NCBI GenBank assembly: GCA_017437005.1
Contig: JAFSBZ010000017.1
Span: forward strand, 1-64,000
Source of the DNA: Clostridia bacterium
GTDB lineage: Bacteria > Bacillota > Clostridia > Oscillospirales > Acutalibacteraceae
Length of the DNA: 64,000 nt
Reading direction: 5' to 3'
In this document: positions 25,849 through 34,413 of the stretch, one piece after another
Numbering within the stretch: position 1 is the first letter of the stretch
How the letters are laid out: every line of letters begins with the position of its first letter
Position numbers and translations under genes: made by a program
Notes under the pieces: generated by a model
The model's database searches: none
What the model saw: the letters and a program-made list of their open reading frames with translations, nothing else
Told to the model about the DNA's origin: nothing

Positions 25849-27369
25849 TTGAAAAATTTTACTAAAAGATGTCTTGCTATTGTTTTAATTGTATGTGTGT
25901 TAATTTGTACAGCAGGTTGTAAGGGTGATATTTGCTCGCCACACAAAGATGATAACAGCAACGGCGTTTGTGACAAATGTCATCAGTCTGTGATGGAATA
26001 TGTTGACTTTTATAATATAAACGATTTGCACGGAAAATTAGATGATGGTCAAAATCATATCGGTGTGGATGAGCTTACCACATTTCTTAAAGCCGCCAGA
26101 CAAAGCGATCAAAACGCTGTATTTTTATCAAGCGGTGATATGTGGCAAGGTCAAGCTGAATCAAATATGACCAAGGGTTTTATTATGACCGATTGGATGA
26201 ACGAGCTTGACTTTACTGCTATGACTCTTGGCAACCACGAATTTGACTGGGGCGAAGAATACGTTAAGCAAAACAGTGATTTGGCAGAATTTCCGTTTTT
26301 GGCAATTAACATATACGATCGCGCCACAAATAAAATTGTTGATTACTGTAAACCGTCGGTTATGATAGACGCAGGTGCCGCACAAATTGGTATTATAGGC
26401 GCTATTGGAGATTGCTATTCCTCTATCGCGGTGGACAAATGCGACGAGGTTTATTTTAAAGTAGGTAACGATCTTACTGCTCTTGTTTTACACGAAGCTA
26501 ACAGTCTACGGCAAAAAGGCGCCGATTTTATCGTGTACATAATACACGACGGGCACGGACGTTCAAGTTCGGGCACTGCGCAACAAATAAGCTCTTCGCA
26601 AATATCCTCTTACTATGATACCGCGCTTTCGGACGGATATGTTGACCTTGTATTTGAAGGTCATACACACCAAGGTTATCTATTAAAAGATGAATACGGT
26701 GTTTACCATATGCAAAATCGCGGCGATAACAAGGGTGGTATATCACATGCCGAGATTTCAATAAACACCGTCACCGGCAAAACAAACGTATCGGTTGCGG
26801 AATTAATTTCTACAAGCCATTATCAAAGCCTTGATGACGACCCGATTGTTGACCAACTTTTAGATAAATATTCCGACCAAATTGAACCTGCTAATGAAAT
26901 TTTAGGCACTAACAGTACTCGCCGTAACAGTGGTGAATTACAACAACTTATAGCGCAGCTTTATTTTGAGACAGGCTTTAAAGAATGGGGCGACGAATAC
27001 GATATAGTTCTCGGTGGTGGCTTTATGTCTATCAGAAGTCCGTATTATCTTCCATACGGCGATGTCACCTATGCCGATTTGCAATCACTCTTCCCATTTG
27101 ATAACCAGCTTACTCTTTGTTCGGTTAAAGGAAGCGAATTAAAATCAAAGTTCATAAGCACAAGTAATGACCGCTATTATATTCACTACGGCGATTATGG
27201 AAACAGTATTAAAGAAAATATTGACCCAACCAAAACCTATTACATAATTGTAGATACCTATACCGCCGACTATAAATACAACAATCTGAAGATAGTTAAA
27301 CGATATGACGAAAATATATTTGCCCGTGATTTACTGGCAAATTTCATAAAAAGCGGCGGTTTATCGTAA
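25849..27369 (+). CDS. Secreted 5'-nucleotidase lipoprotein (UshA-like)
   Basis: A 506-residue lipoprotein starting at TTG after AAGGTGATTATAA; lipobox CTAGC-type with Cys24. The calcineurin-like metallophosphatase domain (about 45-300) shows the full metal set: NDLHGKL, SSGDMWQG, GNHEFDWG and FEGHTHQG. The C-terminal 5'-nucleotidase domain (about 330-506) binds the nucleoside, with LPYGDVTYADLQSLFPFDN as its block. The family hydrolyses extracellular nucleotides to nucleosides and phosphate. It is divergent from the ABC-importer operon whose SNase would provide its substrates. A Cys/His-containing stretch (about 24-48) may bind a metal. Confidence 0.9.
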   Translation: MKNFTKRCLAIVLIVCVLICTAGCKGDICSPHKDDNSNGVCDKCHQSVMEYVDFYNINDLHGKLDDGQNHIGVDELTTFLKAARQSDQNAVFLSSGDMWQGQAESNMTKGFIMTDWMNELDFTAMTLGNHEFDWGEEYVKQNSDLAEFPFLAINIYDRATNKIVDYCKPSVMIDAGAAQIGIIGAIGDCYSSIAVDKCDEVYFKVGNDLTALVLHEANSLRQKGADFIVYIIHDGHGRSSSGTAQQISSSQISSYYDTALSDGYVDLVFEGHTHQGYLLKDEYGVYHMQNRGDNKGGISHAEISINTVTGKTNVSVAELISTSHYQSLDDDPIVDQLLDKYSDQIEPANEILGTNSTRRNSGELQQLIAQLYFETGFKEWGDEYDIVLGGGFMSIRSPYYLPYGDVTYADLQSLFPFDNQLTLCSVKGSELKSKFISTSNDRYYIHYGDYGNSIKENIDPTKTYYIIVDTYTADYKYNNLKIVKRYDENIFARDLLANFIKSGGLS

Positions 27370-27370
27370 T

Positions 27371-27405
27371 AAATAAGGAGCCTGTATTCAACAGGCTCCT
27401 TATTT
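27371..27405. terminator. Bidirectional terminator
   Basis: A perfect 15-bp stem (27371-27385 with 27391-27405) with loop ATTCA, between the converging 5'-nucleotidase and HAD genes. T-rich tails are present on both strands. Confidence 0.9.
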
Positions 27406-27406
27406 G

Positions 27407-28117
27407 TTATGTATTTTTAGCTATGTATTCTACAAGCTCATCAAAACTTCCGTTAGGGTAATTGCTTACATCCTCGTGTTTTGAGTTTATAAGGCAGTCG
27501 GTAAGCAAAAACACCTGCATACCTACATTTTTTGCAACCATATCGTCACTAATATCGTTGCCAACCATCAAACATTCCTCAGGTGACACGCCAATTCGAG
27601 CGGCAACCTCTATGTAATAAGCGGGATTTGGTTTACAATAATTTATGTTTTCATAGGTGGTATAAAATTCAAAATCCGTAGGCTCAAGCCCTGCCCAAGC
27701 TATACGCCAGCGTGTAGCGCGCTCGGGAAAAATGGGGTTAGTGGCAAGGGCTATCTTATACCCCATTTCTTTTAATTTATATACCGTTTCCCTTGCCTGT
27801 GGATTAAACCCACAAACCGCTTTAACCTTGTCAAATTCTGACTCATAAAATTCGTCAAACAAGGGCTTATCAGCAAGAATTTTCTTGCCGTAAACAGAAC
27901 AAGCGTAATCCCAAAAAACCTCTTCATTGCACTTTTCACTATTGTTTTTTATCATAGCGTAGGTGCCCTTCCAGATAGTTTCTATAAACTTGTTAGGCTC
28001 ATAACCATATGGTGCAAGCTTGGTAGAAATACGTTTAAAATAATCTTTTACAAATACATCCTGATCCATCGGCACCAATGTACCGTCAAGATCAAATAAA
28101 ACTGCTTTAATACTCAT
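27407..28117 (-). CDS. HAD-family phosphatase (subfamily IA)
   Basis: A 236-residue HAD hydrolase with DLDGTLVPMD at 9-18, ALATNP as motif II, the Lys in YCKPNPAYY and GNDISDDMVAKN as motif IV. The cap is all-helical (about 18-95). The substrate cannot be told; phosphoglycolate-like or sugar phosphate substrates are usual. It is the last of three genes with capA and the HPr-kinase-like gene (12-base gap). Confidence 0.85.
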   Translation of the reverse strand: MSIKAVLFDLDGTLVPMDQDVFVKDYFKRISTKLAPYGYEPNKFIETIWKGTYAMIKNNSEKCNEEVFWDYACSVYGKKILADKPLFDEFYESEFDKVKAVCGFNPQARETVYKLKEMGYKIALATNPIFPERATRWRIAWAGLEPTDFEFYTTYENINYCKPNPAYYIEVAARIGVSPEECLMVGNDISDDMVAKNVGMQVFLLTDCLINSKHEDVSNYPNGSFDELVEYIAKNT

Positions 28118-28129
28118 TTTTTCCTCTAA

Positions 28130-28831
28130 TTACTTTGTCAATTCTTCATATGATGTTCTAAATGCCTCTTCGGATATGTCACATTCGAGCATATATACGG
28201 GTATATTTTCTATTATTTTTCCAATAAGAGCAAGTGTTTTAGAAAGTGCTTGGACGTTATGCGGCATATAAACCTGTCGCATAATATGATTCAGCGCATC
28301 GGCAGATTTAAGACGGGTGATATTGTTTGTTTTACCCTGTTTTAAAATACAAATAGCCTTAAGCGGCGCGCTTACATTGCGCTGATACCCTTCCTTCCCT
28401 GCCCATGGAGTACCGTAAACTTTAGTATTATTTGCCACATTAATTATTGGCTTGTCACCATTGATGATATTAACGTTATTACCTAAATATTTTTTCCACA
28501 AATTAATGTGTGTTGTCTTTCCCGTACCGCTTGGCGCTGTAAAAAGGTAGGCATTTCCACCGTGCTCTATTGCAGCACCGTGAAAAACAAAACGGTCAAA
28601 TTGTGGTAGCTGCTCGGCAATAGCGCGATAAATACACAAGCTTTCGCACGTCTCAATAGGTGCTGCAGGCACCATTTCCTTTTCTTTTAAAACTGCATTG
28701 TCGTCCGCCGCGGCAGTTATATCGGATTTTTCAAAATCTGCTATATAGTCCTTACACAAGCGTAGCATATAATCATATTTATGTTTTACTTGTATTTTCA
28801 AATCAGACAGAATAATTTTTAATTCCAACAT
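28130..28831 (-). CDS. HPr-kinase-like P-loop protein
   Basis: A 233-residue protein. VFHGAAIEHGGNAYLFTAPS followed by GTGKTTHI gives a P-loop at about 99-106; NGDKP may be the second acidic site, and VYGTPWAGKEGY is the downstream block of HprK/PEPCK-like kinases. This is the short HprK-like group often found with PqqD-like and peptide-maturation genes, not the HPr kinase of carbon control, whose N-terminal domain is missing. A PqqD-like gene is 16 kb away, not adjacent. Its stop side joins a HAD gene and its start overlaps the capA end by one base. Confidence 0.75.
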   Translation of the reverse strand: MLELKIILSDLKIQVKHKYDYMLRLCKDYIADFEKSDITAAADDNAVLKEKEMVPAAPIETCESLCIYRAIAEQLPQFDRFVFHGAAIEHGGNAYLFTAPSGTGKTTHINLWKKYLGNNVNIINGDKPIINVANNTKVYGTPWAGKEGYQRNVSAPLKAICILKQGKTNNITRLKSADALNHIMRQVYMPHNVQALSKTLALIGKIIENIPVYMLECDISEEAFRTSYEELTK

Positions 28832-30195
28832 TATTCTGCCTCCTCCACATCAAAACGAACTTCACAACCCAAATACTGCTGACACTCGACAAGACCGTCT
28901 TGTACCAATGCCTTAGTACGCTCAAACGATTTTTTAGCCTTGTTAAGCGCTGTTGAATCAAATGAATAATTATTGGCCATATCTACCGTTTCTAACGGAT
29001 ACATTGTGTATTGGTATCCACTACCACCACGATATTTATTTACCCAAACGGGTATTATATCTACACCGGTAAGCTTTACTGTGCCGTCACCATATTTTGA
29101 GAAGGTATAGTAAAACAACATACCGTCTTCGGTGTGACCTGATGGGCAGGAATCCATAAGCTCTTGACGTTGATTTGAAATGGCGTTACCCATAGAATAA
29201 ATACAAACTGTTGTGTTTTCGCTATCTTCAGAATGTATAAGCTCTATTGGCTGAACAACGTGTGGATGCCCTCCAACAATTACGTCAACACCCATATTTG
29301 ATAATTTTTGCGCTATAGACTTTTGCCACGTGTTAGGTGACAATTTATATTCTTCACCCCAATGCATATAAAAAACAATTGCATCTGCGCCCGATTTTTT
29401 CATATCATCTACTATAGACTGCGCATCAACGTAAAAATCGTTTATACGGTCATAGCTAAATGAATTTATAAGTTCATTGGCTTCGGGCTTTACTATATTA
29501 CCATTAATGGATTTTCTACCCTCGGGCGCTGTGTTTTCATAAGTAAAGGTTGTTATACCTACTTTTATACCATTTAGCTCTTTTATAACATAAGTAGGAT
29601 CATCGGTGGTTTCTTTTGTACCTATAAAATCAATGCCCTTAAGTTTTAACTGCCCAACTGTACGTTTAAGGCCAAAAAGTCCTGTGTCGTAGCAATGATT
29701 ATTTGCTGTGGTTAAAAGGCCTATACCCGCTTCATTTATTACATCAAGCAAGCTGTCAGGCGCATTAAAGGCAGGATACCCCGAAAACGCTCCCGATTCG
29801 GTACCGCCCAAGGTCACCTCTAAATTTGCGGTCGCTAAATCAGCCGATTTAAAATAGTCGTCAATTTCGGTAAAAAATGCCGAAAAGTCATACCCACCGT
29901 CTGATGTCTTTGCACCGTCAAGCACAGTACTGTGCAAGATTATATCGCCCGTATTTACAACAGTAGCTTCAGCCACAACGGCATTTGGATCAACCTTTGG
30001 CGTGCTTTCAACACCCTCGTTCCCCGATATACTTGAATTTATATCGCCCAAATTACCGCCCATAGTTGAAAAACTATGAATCTTTCCAACCACTAAAGAA
30101 AGCGCTACTATTGCAACAACTAAGACTATAGATAAAATCGCTATTAAAAACTCTTTTCGGACTCTTTTACCCCTTTTTTTATTTTCTTGACTCAT
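28831..30195 (-). CDS. CapA-family metallophosphatase-fold protein
   Basis: A 454-residue protein with a basic N-terminus, a single membrane segment (about 15-37) and an extracellular PGA_cap domain (about 75-400). Marks are NTGDIILHS, DLATANLEVTL, TTANNHCYDTG, YMHWGEEY and VIVGGHPHVVQP. CapA is linked to poly-gamma-glutamate capsule, but stand-alone copies without capBC, as here, have no settled role in the cell envelope. It is the first gene of a three-gene transcript with promoter 30252-30280. Confidence 0.88.
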   Translation of the reverse strand: MSQENKKRGKRVRKEFLIAILSIVLVVAIVALSLVVGKIHSFSTMGGNLGDINSSISGNEGVESTPKVDPNAVVAEATVVNTGDIILHSTVLDGAKTSDGGYDFSAFFTEIDDYFKSADLATANLEVTLGGTESGAFSGYPAFNAPDSLLDVINEAGIGLLTTANNHCYDTGLFGLKRTVGQLKLKGIDFIGTKETTDDPTYVIKELNGIKVGITTFTYENTAPEGRKSINGNIVKPEANELINSFSYDRINDFYVDAQSIVDDMKKSGADAIVFYMHWGEEYKLSPNTWQKSIAQKLSNMGVDVIVGGHPHVVQPIELIHSEDSENTTVCIYSMGNAISNQRQELMDSCPSGHTEDGMLFYYTFSKYGDGTVKLTGVDIIPVWVNKYRGGSGYQYTMYPLETVDMANNYSFDSTALNKAKKSFERTKALVQDGLVECQQYLGCEVRFDVEEAE

Positions 30196-30210
30196 TTTTA
30201 TATCCCCTTA

Positions 30211-30228
30211 TTTTGAATGCTTTCAAAA
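30211..30228. promoter_or_regulatory. 18-bp palindrome upstream of capA
   Basis: TTTTGAA-TGCT-TTCAAAA lies between the capA promoter and its ribosome site, so it would sit in the 5' untranslated region. It could be an operator or a short RNA hairpin. Confidence 0.4.
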
Positions 30229-30251
30229 TACATTAATTCTTCACAAATAAC

Positions 30252-30280
30252 ATAATACAATAAATTTGTAAAAAAATCAA
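30252..30280 (-). promoter_or_regulatory. Promoter of the capA operon
   Basis: On the minus strand TTGATT, a 17-base spacer and TATTAT. Confidence 0.6.
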
Positions 30281-30294
30281 TAATTCACTTGTAT

Positions 30295-30322
30295 TTGTAA
30301 AGTAATTATTGTAAAATATAAT
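30295..30322 (+). promoter_or_regulatory. Promoter of the PRTase-rhamnose isomerase pair
   Basis: TTGTAA, a 16-base spacer and TATAAT, 25 bases before the start, followed by a strong AGGAGG. Confidence 0.55.
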
Positions 30323-30347
30323 ATATATAAATTAGGAGGACTAAATA

Positions 30348-30989
30348 ATGCCAACTTCTAACACAATGAAAATTGAAACCAAGCGTAAAGATTTGTTTTT
30401 ACGTGTATCAAAAGGTCACTTTGCTACAAGCAACAGCCACAGCAACTATTATATAGACGTTACTTTGCAAAAAGCACGTCTTTCAGAGGCTCGCGCCGTT
30501 GCCGAAGAACTTTGCAGCCACTACCGTACCAATACAATAGTTGATACTATTTTATGTCTTGACGGTATGGAGGTTGTGGGTGCGTGCCTTGCATCTCGCC
30601 TTACCGAAGCTAACTATGCTAATATGAATGCCCACCAGACCATCTACGTTGTAACACCCGAAGCTACAAATTCAAGCCAGCTTATGTTCCGTGACAATAT
30701 TGTTCCTATGATTCAGGGCAAACACGTGCTTATTTTGGCAGTATCGGTAGCTACAGGCCGTACCGTTGAAACCGCTGTTGACGCTATTAAATACTATGGT
30801 GGTAATGTTGCGGGCATTTGTTCTATCTTTGCCACAAAAAAAGAGCGCGCAGGAATACCTGTAAACTCTATATTTAATCCCGAGGATCTTCCTGACTACC
30901 AAAACTACAAGCCACACGAATGCCCGCTTTGTAAAGCAGGCCAAAAGATTGACGCGCTTGTAAACTGTCACGGTTGTTCAAAACTTTAA
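30348..30989 (+). CDS. Orotate-phosphoribosyltransferase-like protein with C-terminal zinc-type Cys cluster
   Basis: A 213-residue protein of the PRTase fold: substrate residues GHFATSNSHSNYYIDV at the N-terminus resemble orotate PRTases, and VLILAVSVATGRTVETAVDA stands where the PRPP loop is expected. In the loop, the acidic pair of a standard PRPP motif (DD or ED before xxxTG) is replaced by AV, so PRPP binding is doubtful. CPLCKAGQK with NCHGC at the end looks like a metal knuckle. It lies 18 bases before the rhamnose isomerase gene. It may be a sugar or nucleotide sensor rather than UMP synthesis. Confidence 0.7.
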   Translation: MPTSNTMKIETKRKDLFLRVSKGHFATSNSHSNYYIDVTLQKARLSEARAVAEELCSHYRTNTIVDTILCLDGMEVVGACLASRLTEANYANMNAHQTIYVVTPEATNSSQLMFRDNIVPMIQGKHVLILAVSVATGRTVETAVDAIKYYGGNVAGICSIFATKKERAGIPVNSIFNPEDLPDYQNYKPHECPLCKAGQKIDALVNCHGCSKL

Positions 30990-31007
30990 TAAAAGAGGTA
31001 TAAAAAT

Positions 31008-32255
31008 ATGAGTAGATTAGAAGAAGCTAAAAAACAATACGCGGCGCTTGGCATTGATGTTGACGCTGTAATCGAAACACTAAAAAAACAGCCTGTATCA
31101 CTTCACTGCTGGCAGGGTGATGACGTTATTGGTTTTGACCACGACGGCCCACTTACCGGTGGTATACAGACCACAGGTAACTACCCCGGTAAAGCACGCA
31201 CACCCGAAGAGCTTATGGCAGATATGGATATGGTTATCTCGCTTTGCCCAGGTATGAAAAAAATTAACGTTCACGCGTGCTACGCAATTTTCGAGGACGG
31301 CTTTGTTGACCGTGATAAGTTAGAACCAAAGCACTTTGAAAAGTGGGTCCAATTTGCAAAGAAGCACGGTATGGGTCTTGACTTTAACCCAACCTTCTTC
31401 TCGCATCCAATGGCAGACAGCGGTCTTACCCTTTCAAGCCCTGACGAGAATATCCGTAATTTCTGGATTGAGCACGGTAAGGCTTGTGTAAGAATTTCTG
31501 AGTATTTTGCAAAAGAAACAGGCGTACCCTGTGTTATGAATATTTGGACAGGCGACGGTCTTAAGGATATTCCTGCTGACAGAATGGGACCACGCGTTAG
31601 ATATAAGGAATCTATCGAGGCTATTTTATCAGAGCCATTTGACAAAAATCTTGTTAAGCCTTGCGTAGAATCAAAGGTATTTGGTATCGGTGTAGAGGCT
31701 TATACCGTAGGCTCGGCTGAATTTTCACTAACCTTTGCCGCAACACACGACGGCTGCTTACCGCTTATGGACAACGGTCACTATCATCCAACCGAGGTTG
31801 TATCTGACAAGATTCCGGCTCTTCTTGCCTTCTTCCCAGAAATCGCACTACATATTACACGTCCAATTCGTTGGGACTCTGACCACGTAGTGCTTTTTGA
31901 TGATGAAACACGCGAGATGGCAAAGGAAATCGTTCGTTGTGATGCATTTGACCGCGTATATATGGCGCTTGACTACTTTGATGCAAGCATTAACCGTATT
32001 GCTGCATGGACTGTTGGTCTTCGTAGCTGGCAAAAGGCTTTACTTATGGCAATGCTTACACCAAACGCCCAACTTAAAGAATTACAAGACAAGGGCAATT
32101 ACACCGAGCTTATGGTAAGAAGTGAAGAGGTTAAGACCTTACCTTTCGGTGATATCTGGAACTACTACTGCGAGTGCTGTGGCGCACCTGTAGACGGCGA
32201 GTGGTTTGCACAAGTACAGGCATACGAAAAGGATGTTCTTTCAAAGAGAGCATAA
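31008..32255 (+). CDS. rhaA: L-rhamnose isomerase
   Basis: A 415-residue TIM-barrel isomerase that converts L-rhamnose to L-rhamnulose. The metal-binding segments are visible: NIWTGDGLKDIPADR, VESKVFGIGVEAY (metal Glu), DNGHYHPTE and RWDSDHVVLFDDE. Its length fits the family. No kinase, aldolase or rhamnose regulator gene is nearby, so it is either a stray member of a split pathway or acts on a related sugar. It shares a transcript with the PRTase-like gene. Confidence 0.93.
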   Translation: MSRLEEAKKQYAALGIDVDAVIETLKKQPVSLHCWQGDDVIGFDHDGPLTGGIQTTGNYPGKARTPEELMADMDMVISLCPGMKKINVHACYAIFEDGFVDRDKLEPKHFEKWVQFAKKHGMGLDFNPTFFSHPMADSGLTLSSPDENIRNFWIEHGKACVRISEYFAKETGVPCVMNIWTGDGLKDIPADRMGPRVRYKESIEAILSEPFDKNLVKPCVESKVFGIGVEAYTVGSAEFSLTFAATHDGCLPLMDNGHYHPTEVVSDKIPALLAFFPEIALHITRPIRWDSDHVVLFDDETREMAKEIVRCDAFDRVYMALDYFDASINRIAAWTVGLRSWQKALLMAMLTPNAQLKELQDKGNYTELMVRSEEVKTLPFGDIWNYYCECCGAPVDGEWFAQVQAYEKDVLSKRA

Positions 32256-32269
32256 TTAAACACAAAGAT

Positions 32270-32300
32270 AAAAGGGATGGCTGTTGCCATCCCTTTTTCC
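32270..32300 (+). terminator. Terminator after rhaA
   Basis: An 11-bp stem AAAAGGGATGG / CCATCCCTTTT with a 6-base loop and a T-run. Confidence 0.88.
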
Positions 32301-32385
32301 ATATATATTATATCACAAAAATCACCTTTTTACAAGTCTTGTAATCTTCCAACTATAACTGTAAAATTGTTATACAAATAATTTA

Positions 32386-33192
32386 ATGATGGTGATTGAT
32401 ATAAACAGTCAAATTAATTCACAATTTCTTAAACTATATAATGATAAATTGTTGCTGATAGATTATTTAAATTCTTTAATAAACAATAAAAAAGTTATCG
32501 CTTTTGAAGATATTGGTTTTTGCTATTGGAATATATCTGATAGTTACGCGTTGCTTAAAGATGGACATCAACTCTTTGATAACCATAAAATATTTTATGA
32601 TTATATAAAAAATTACAATAAGAATTATTTGCTATGGTTGGTTTGCGATGCAACACAAAAATTAACCCTTGAGCATAACGGCTACAGTGATTTTTGGTGG
32701 CAAATTTATAAAGAAGCCGTGACAAAAAATCAAAACAGCATAAATCATTTTGCACTATTTTGTGCTCATCGCGCCGCTCTATACACAAATAAAACTGTAG
32801 TGTATCAAAAACAAAATTTTGATTTTGCAATAGACTGCTTTCAAGATTTTCTCAAAGCCACAAGGAATACTGATGAATATATGTTTTACAAAACAGTCTA
32901 TCAATCACTAACTACTAATTTTATGCCATTTGATAAAAACAAATTAAAGACTTTATGCAAAAATTGGTTTTGTTATTTATCACAACCAAAATCCGAAAGT
33001 CGGTTTTTAATCGGCGAATGGCAAAGTTTGGTCACACCGTTTAATAAGCGCAAACAAGCAGAAATTGCCGTAAATTCGGTAATAAACGCGTTTATTTATA
33101 ACAACGAATTAAAACTTGCAAAAGATTTATATAAGACTGCCAGAAATTTCGGATTAAATAAAAACTCGTATATTGAAAAAAGATTAAATTGA
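32386..33192 (+). CDS. Hypothetical helical protein, AT-rich
   Basis: A 268-residue protein rich in Asn, Lys, Tyr and Phe and almost wholly helical by composition. No signal peptide, membrane segment or catalytic motif is seen. Repeating helix pairs (about 95-240, such as FDFAIDCFQDFLKAT and AEIAVNSVINAFIYNNEL) suggest an alpha-solenoid like TPR. Base and codon use are more AT-rich than the neighbours, as in acquired genes. The ribosome site is weak. It stands alone between two terminators. Confidence 0.55.
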   Translation: MMVIDINSQINSQFLKLYNDKLLLIDYLNSLINNKKVIAFEDIGFCYWNISDSYALLKDGHQLFDNHKIFYDYIKNYNKNYLLWLVCDATQKLTLEHNGYSDFWWQIYKEAVTKNQNSINHFALFCAHRAALYTNKTVVYQKQNFDFAIDCFQDFLKATRNTDEYMFYKTVYQSLTTNFMPFDKNKLKTLCKNWFCYLSQPKSESRFLIGEWQSLVTPFNKRKQAEIAVNSVINAFIYNNELKLAKDLYKTARNFGLNKNSYIEKRLN

Positions 33193-33203
33193 ATATTCAC
33201 TCC

Positions 33204-33278
33204 GTAGGGACCGACATCCTTGGCGGTCCGCACATTTAACTAAAAGTCTAACGGACTGTCGAGGACGCCAGTCCCTAC
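33204..33278. repeat. Miniature inverted-repeat unit
   Basis: Two 27-base arms (33204-33230 and 33252-33278) form an imperfect inverted repeat, each starting GTAGGGAC at the outer end and differing mostly by transitions, around a 21-base centre. A single arm, with 2 differences, recurs at 35543-35569. Confidence 0.75.
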
Positions 33279-33284
33279 AATAAA

Positions 33285-33325
33285 AAATTCTCTGCTTAAA
33301 TCAAAAGCAGAGAATTTGTTTTTTT
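33285..33325. terminator. Bidirectional terminator
   Basis: A 13-bp stem AAATTCTCTGCTT / AAGCAGAGAATTT (33285-33297 with 33305-33317) with T-runs on both strands, between the unknown plus-strand gene and the minus-strand esterase. Confidence 0.85.
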
Positions 33326-34412
33326 ATAATTTAGCTTTTAAAAACTTAATATAATGATTCCAATCTTCGCGTGATAAGAAATGTCTGCCGGCACGAAGGT
33401 GGTAGCCTATATTACCCTCAGTCAAGTGGTCGTTTACTTCGGGCATTTTATCGGGAGTAATAAGTCCCTTTTCTCCCAAAAGCTCCCAAGCACTGCTTGC
33501 GTGAAGCGTGGTCAAAAACTCTGACACGGGGTCAGCGCCATAGTCCTCTACAGCCGAGCCAACACACACAAGTCGCGGTGCGATTGCTGCTATAACATAA
33601 GCCTGATCGTAAGGTTTATCGTCTTCAGCGTCTACGAAATCCTTAAAATATTCGCAAAACCAATCCCAGCTGCCCCATCTAAAAAAGTCGGTAATTCGCT
33701 CGCCTGTACCGTGCTTTGAAGTTGCGGCGCCGCCGTAACCCGAATCATTTGATATTGCACACCAAAAACGTTCATCCTGCGCGGCGGTCCAAAGCGCAGT
33801 TTTACCAAGACGTGAATGACCAACAACCGCAGTGTGTGTAGCATCAATATCGTCGCGAGTAAGCAGGTAGTCAAGTGCACGTGATGCGGCATACGACCAC
33901 ATACCAATCTTACCCCATTCGCTTTTATCTTGACGGGGGTGTGTTACACCAAACATTTTACCCATTCCGTCTGAAAAATCGCCGCCCAAATTGTCGTTTA
34001 CAACATCGGTATAAACCATTATAAACAACGCAAAGCCTTGGTCGGTTATTTCTTCAATAGGCAAATAACGGTCGGGGGCGCGACGAAAAGCGTGGTTTAA
34101 AAACACGGGTGGTTTTTCTACGCCGTTTGGAATATAAAGTTCACTATAAAATGTAAACGGTCCGCTTGGTGTATTAAAGGTAATGTTTATGTGCTGTTCA
34201 GTCACCTTACCGGCATAGGCAAGCTTATCTTCAAAAATCACTTCACCTTTGCCGCACCCCAAACACTCGGGAGTGTAGCCATAAGAATATTTTTGCAAAT
34301 CGTCAAGCATTTCGGCTCGGCGCTCCCGCCAATTTTCTACTGTAACTACGCTGCCGTCGTTCATCTTTAAAATAGGTAGCAAGTCGCGTTCTTTAAGTAT
34401 TTCTTTTAACAT
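33324..34412 (-). CDS. CE15-like alpha/beta hydrolase (glucuronoyl-esterase-type)
   Basis: A 362-residue hydrolase with the nucleophile elbow GHSRLGKTALW (Ser200) and downstream SNDSGYGGAATSKH, both typical of the CE15 and related acyl-esterase group. The C-terminal HLRAGRHFLSREDW holds the likely catalytic His. CE15 enzymes cut the ester between glucuronic acid and lignin alcohols in plant cell walls. No signal peptide is present, so the protein is probably cytoplasmic and may deacylate imported glycan pieces. It is the last gene of the alaS operon and starts 2 bases after the PAP2 gene. Confidence 0.75.
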   Translation of the reverse strand: MLKEILKERDLLPILKMNDGSVVTVENWRERRAEMLDDLQKYSYGYTPECLGCGKGEVIFEDKLAYAGKVTEQHINITFNTPSGPFTFYSELYIPNGVEKPPVFLNHAFRRAPDRYLPIEEITDQGFALFIMVYTDVVNDNLGGDFSDGMGKMFGVTHPRQDKSEWGKIGMWSYAASRALDYLLTRDDIDATHTAVVGHSRLGKTALWTAAQDERFWCAISNDSGYGGAATSKHGTGERITDFFRWGSWDWFCEYFKDFVDAEDDKPYDQAYVIAAIAPRLVCVGSAVEDYGADPVSEFLTTLHASSAWELLGEKGLITPDKMPEVNDHLTEGNIGYHLRAGRHFLSREDWNHYIKFLKAKL

Positions 34413-34413
34413 T

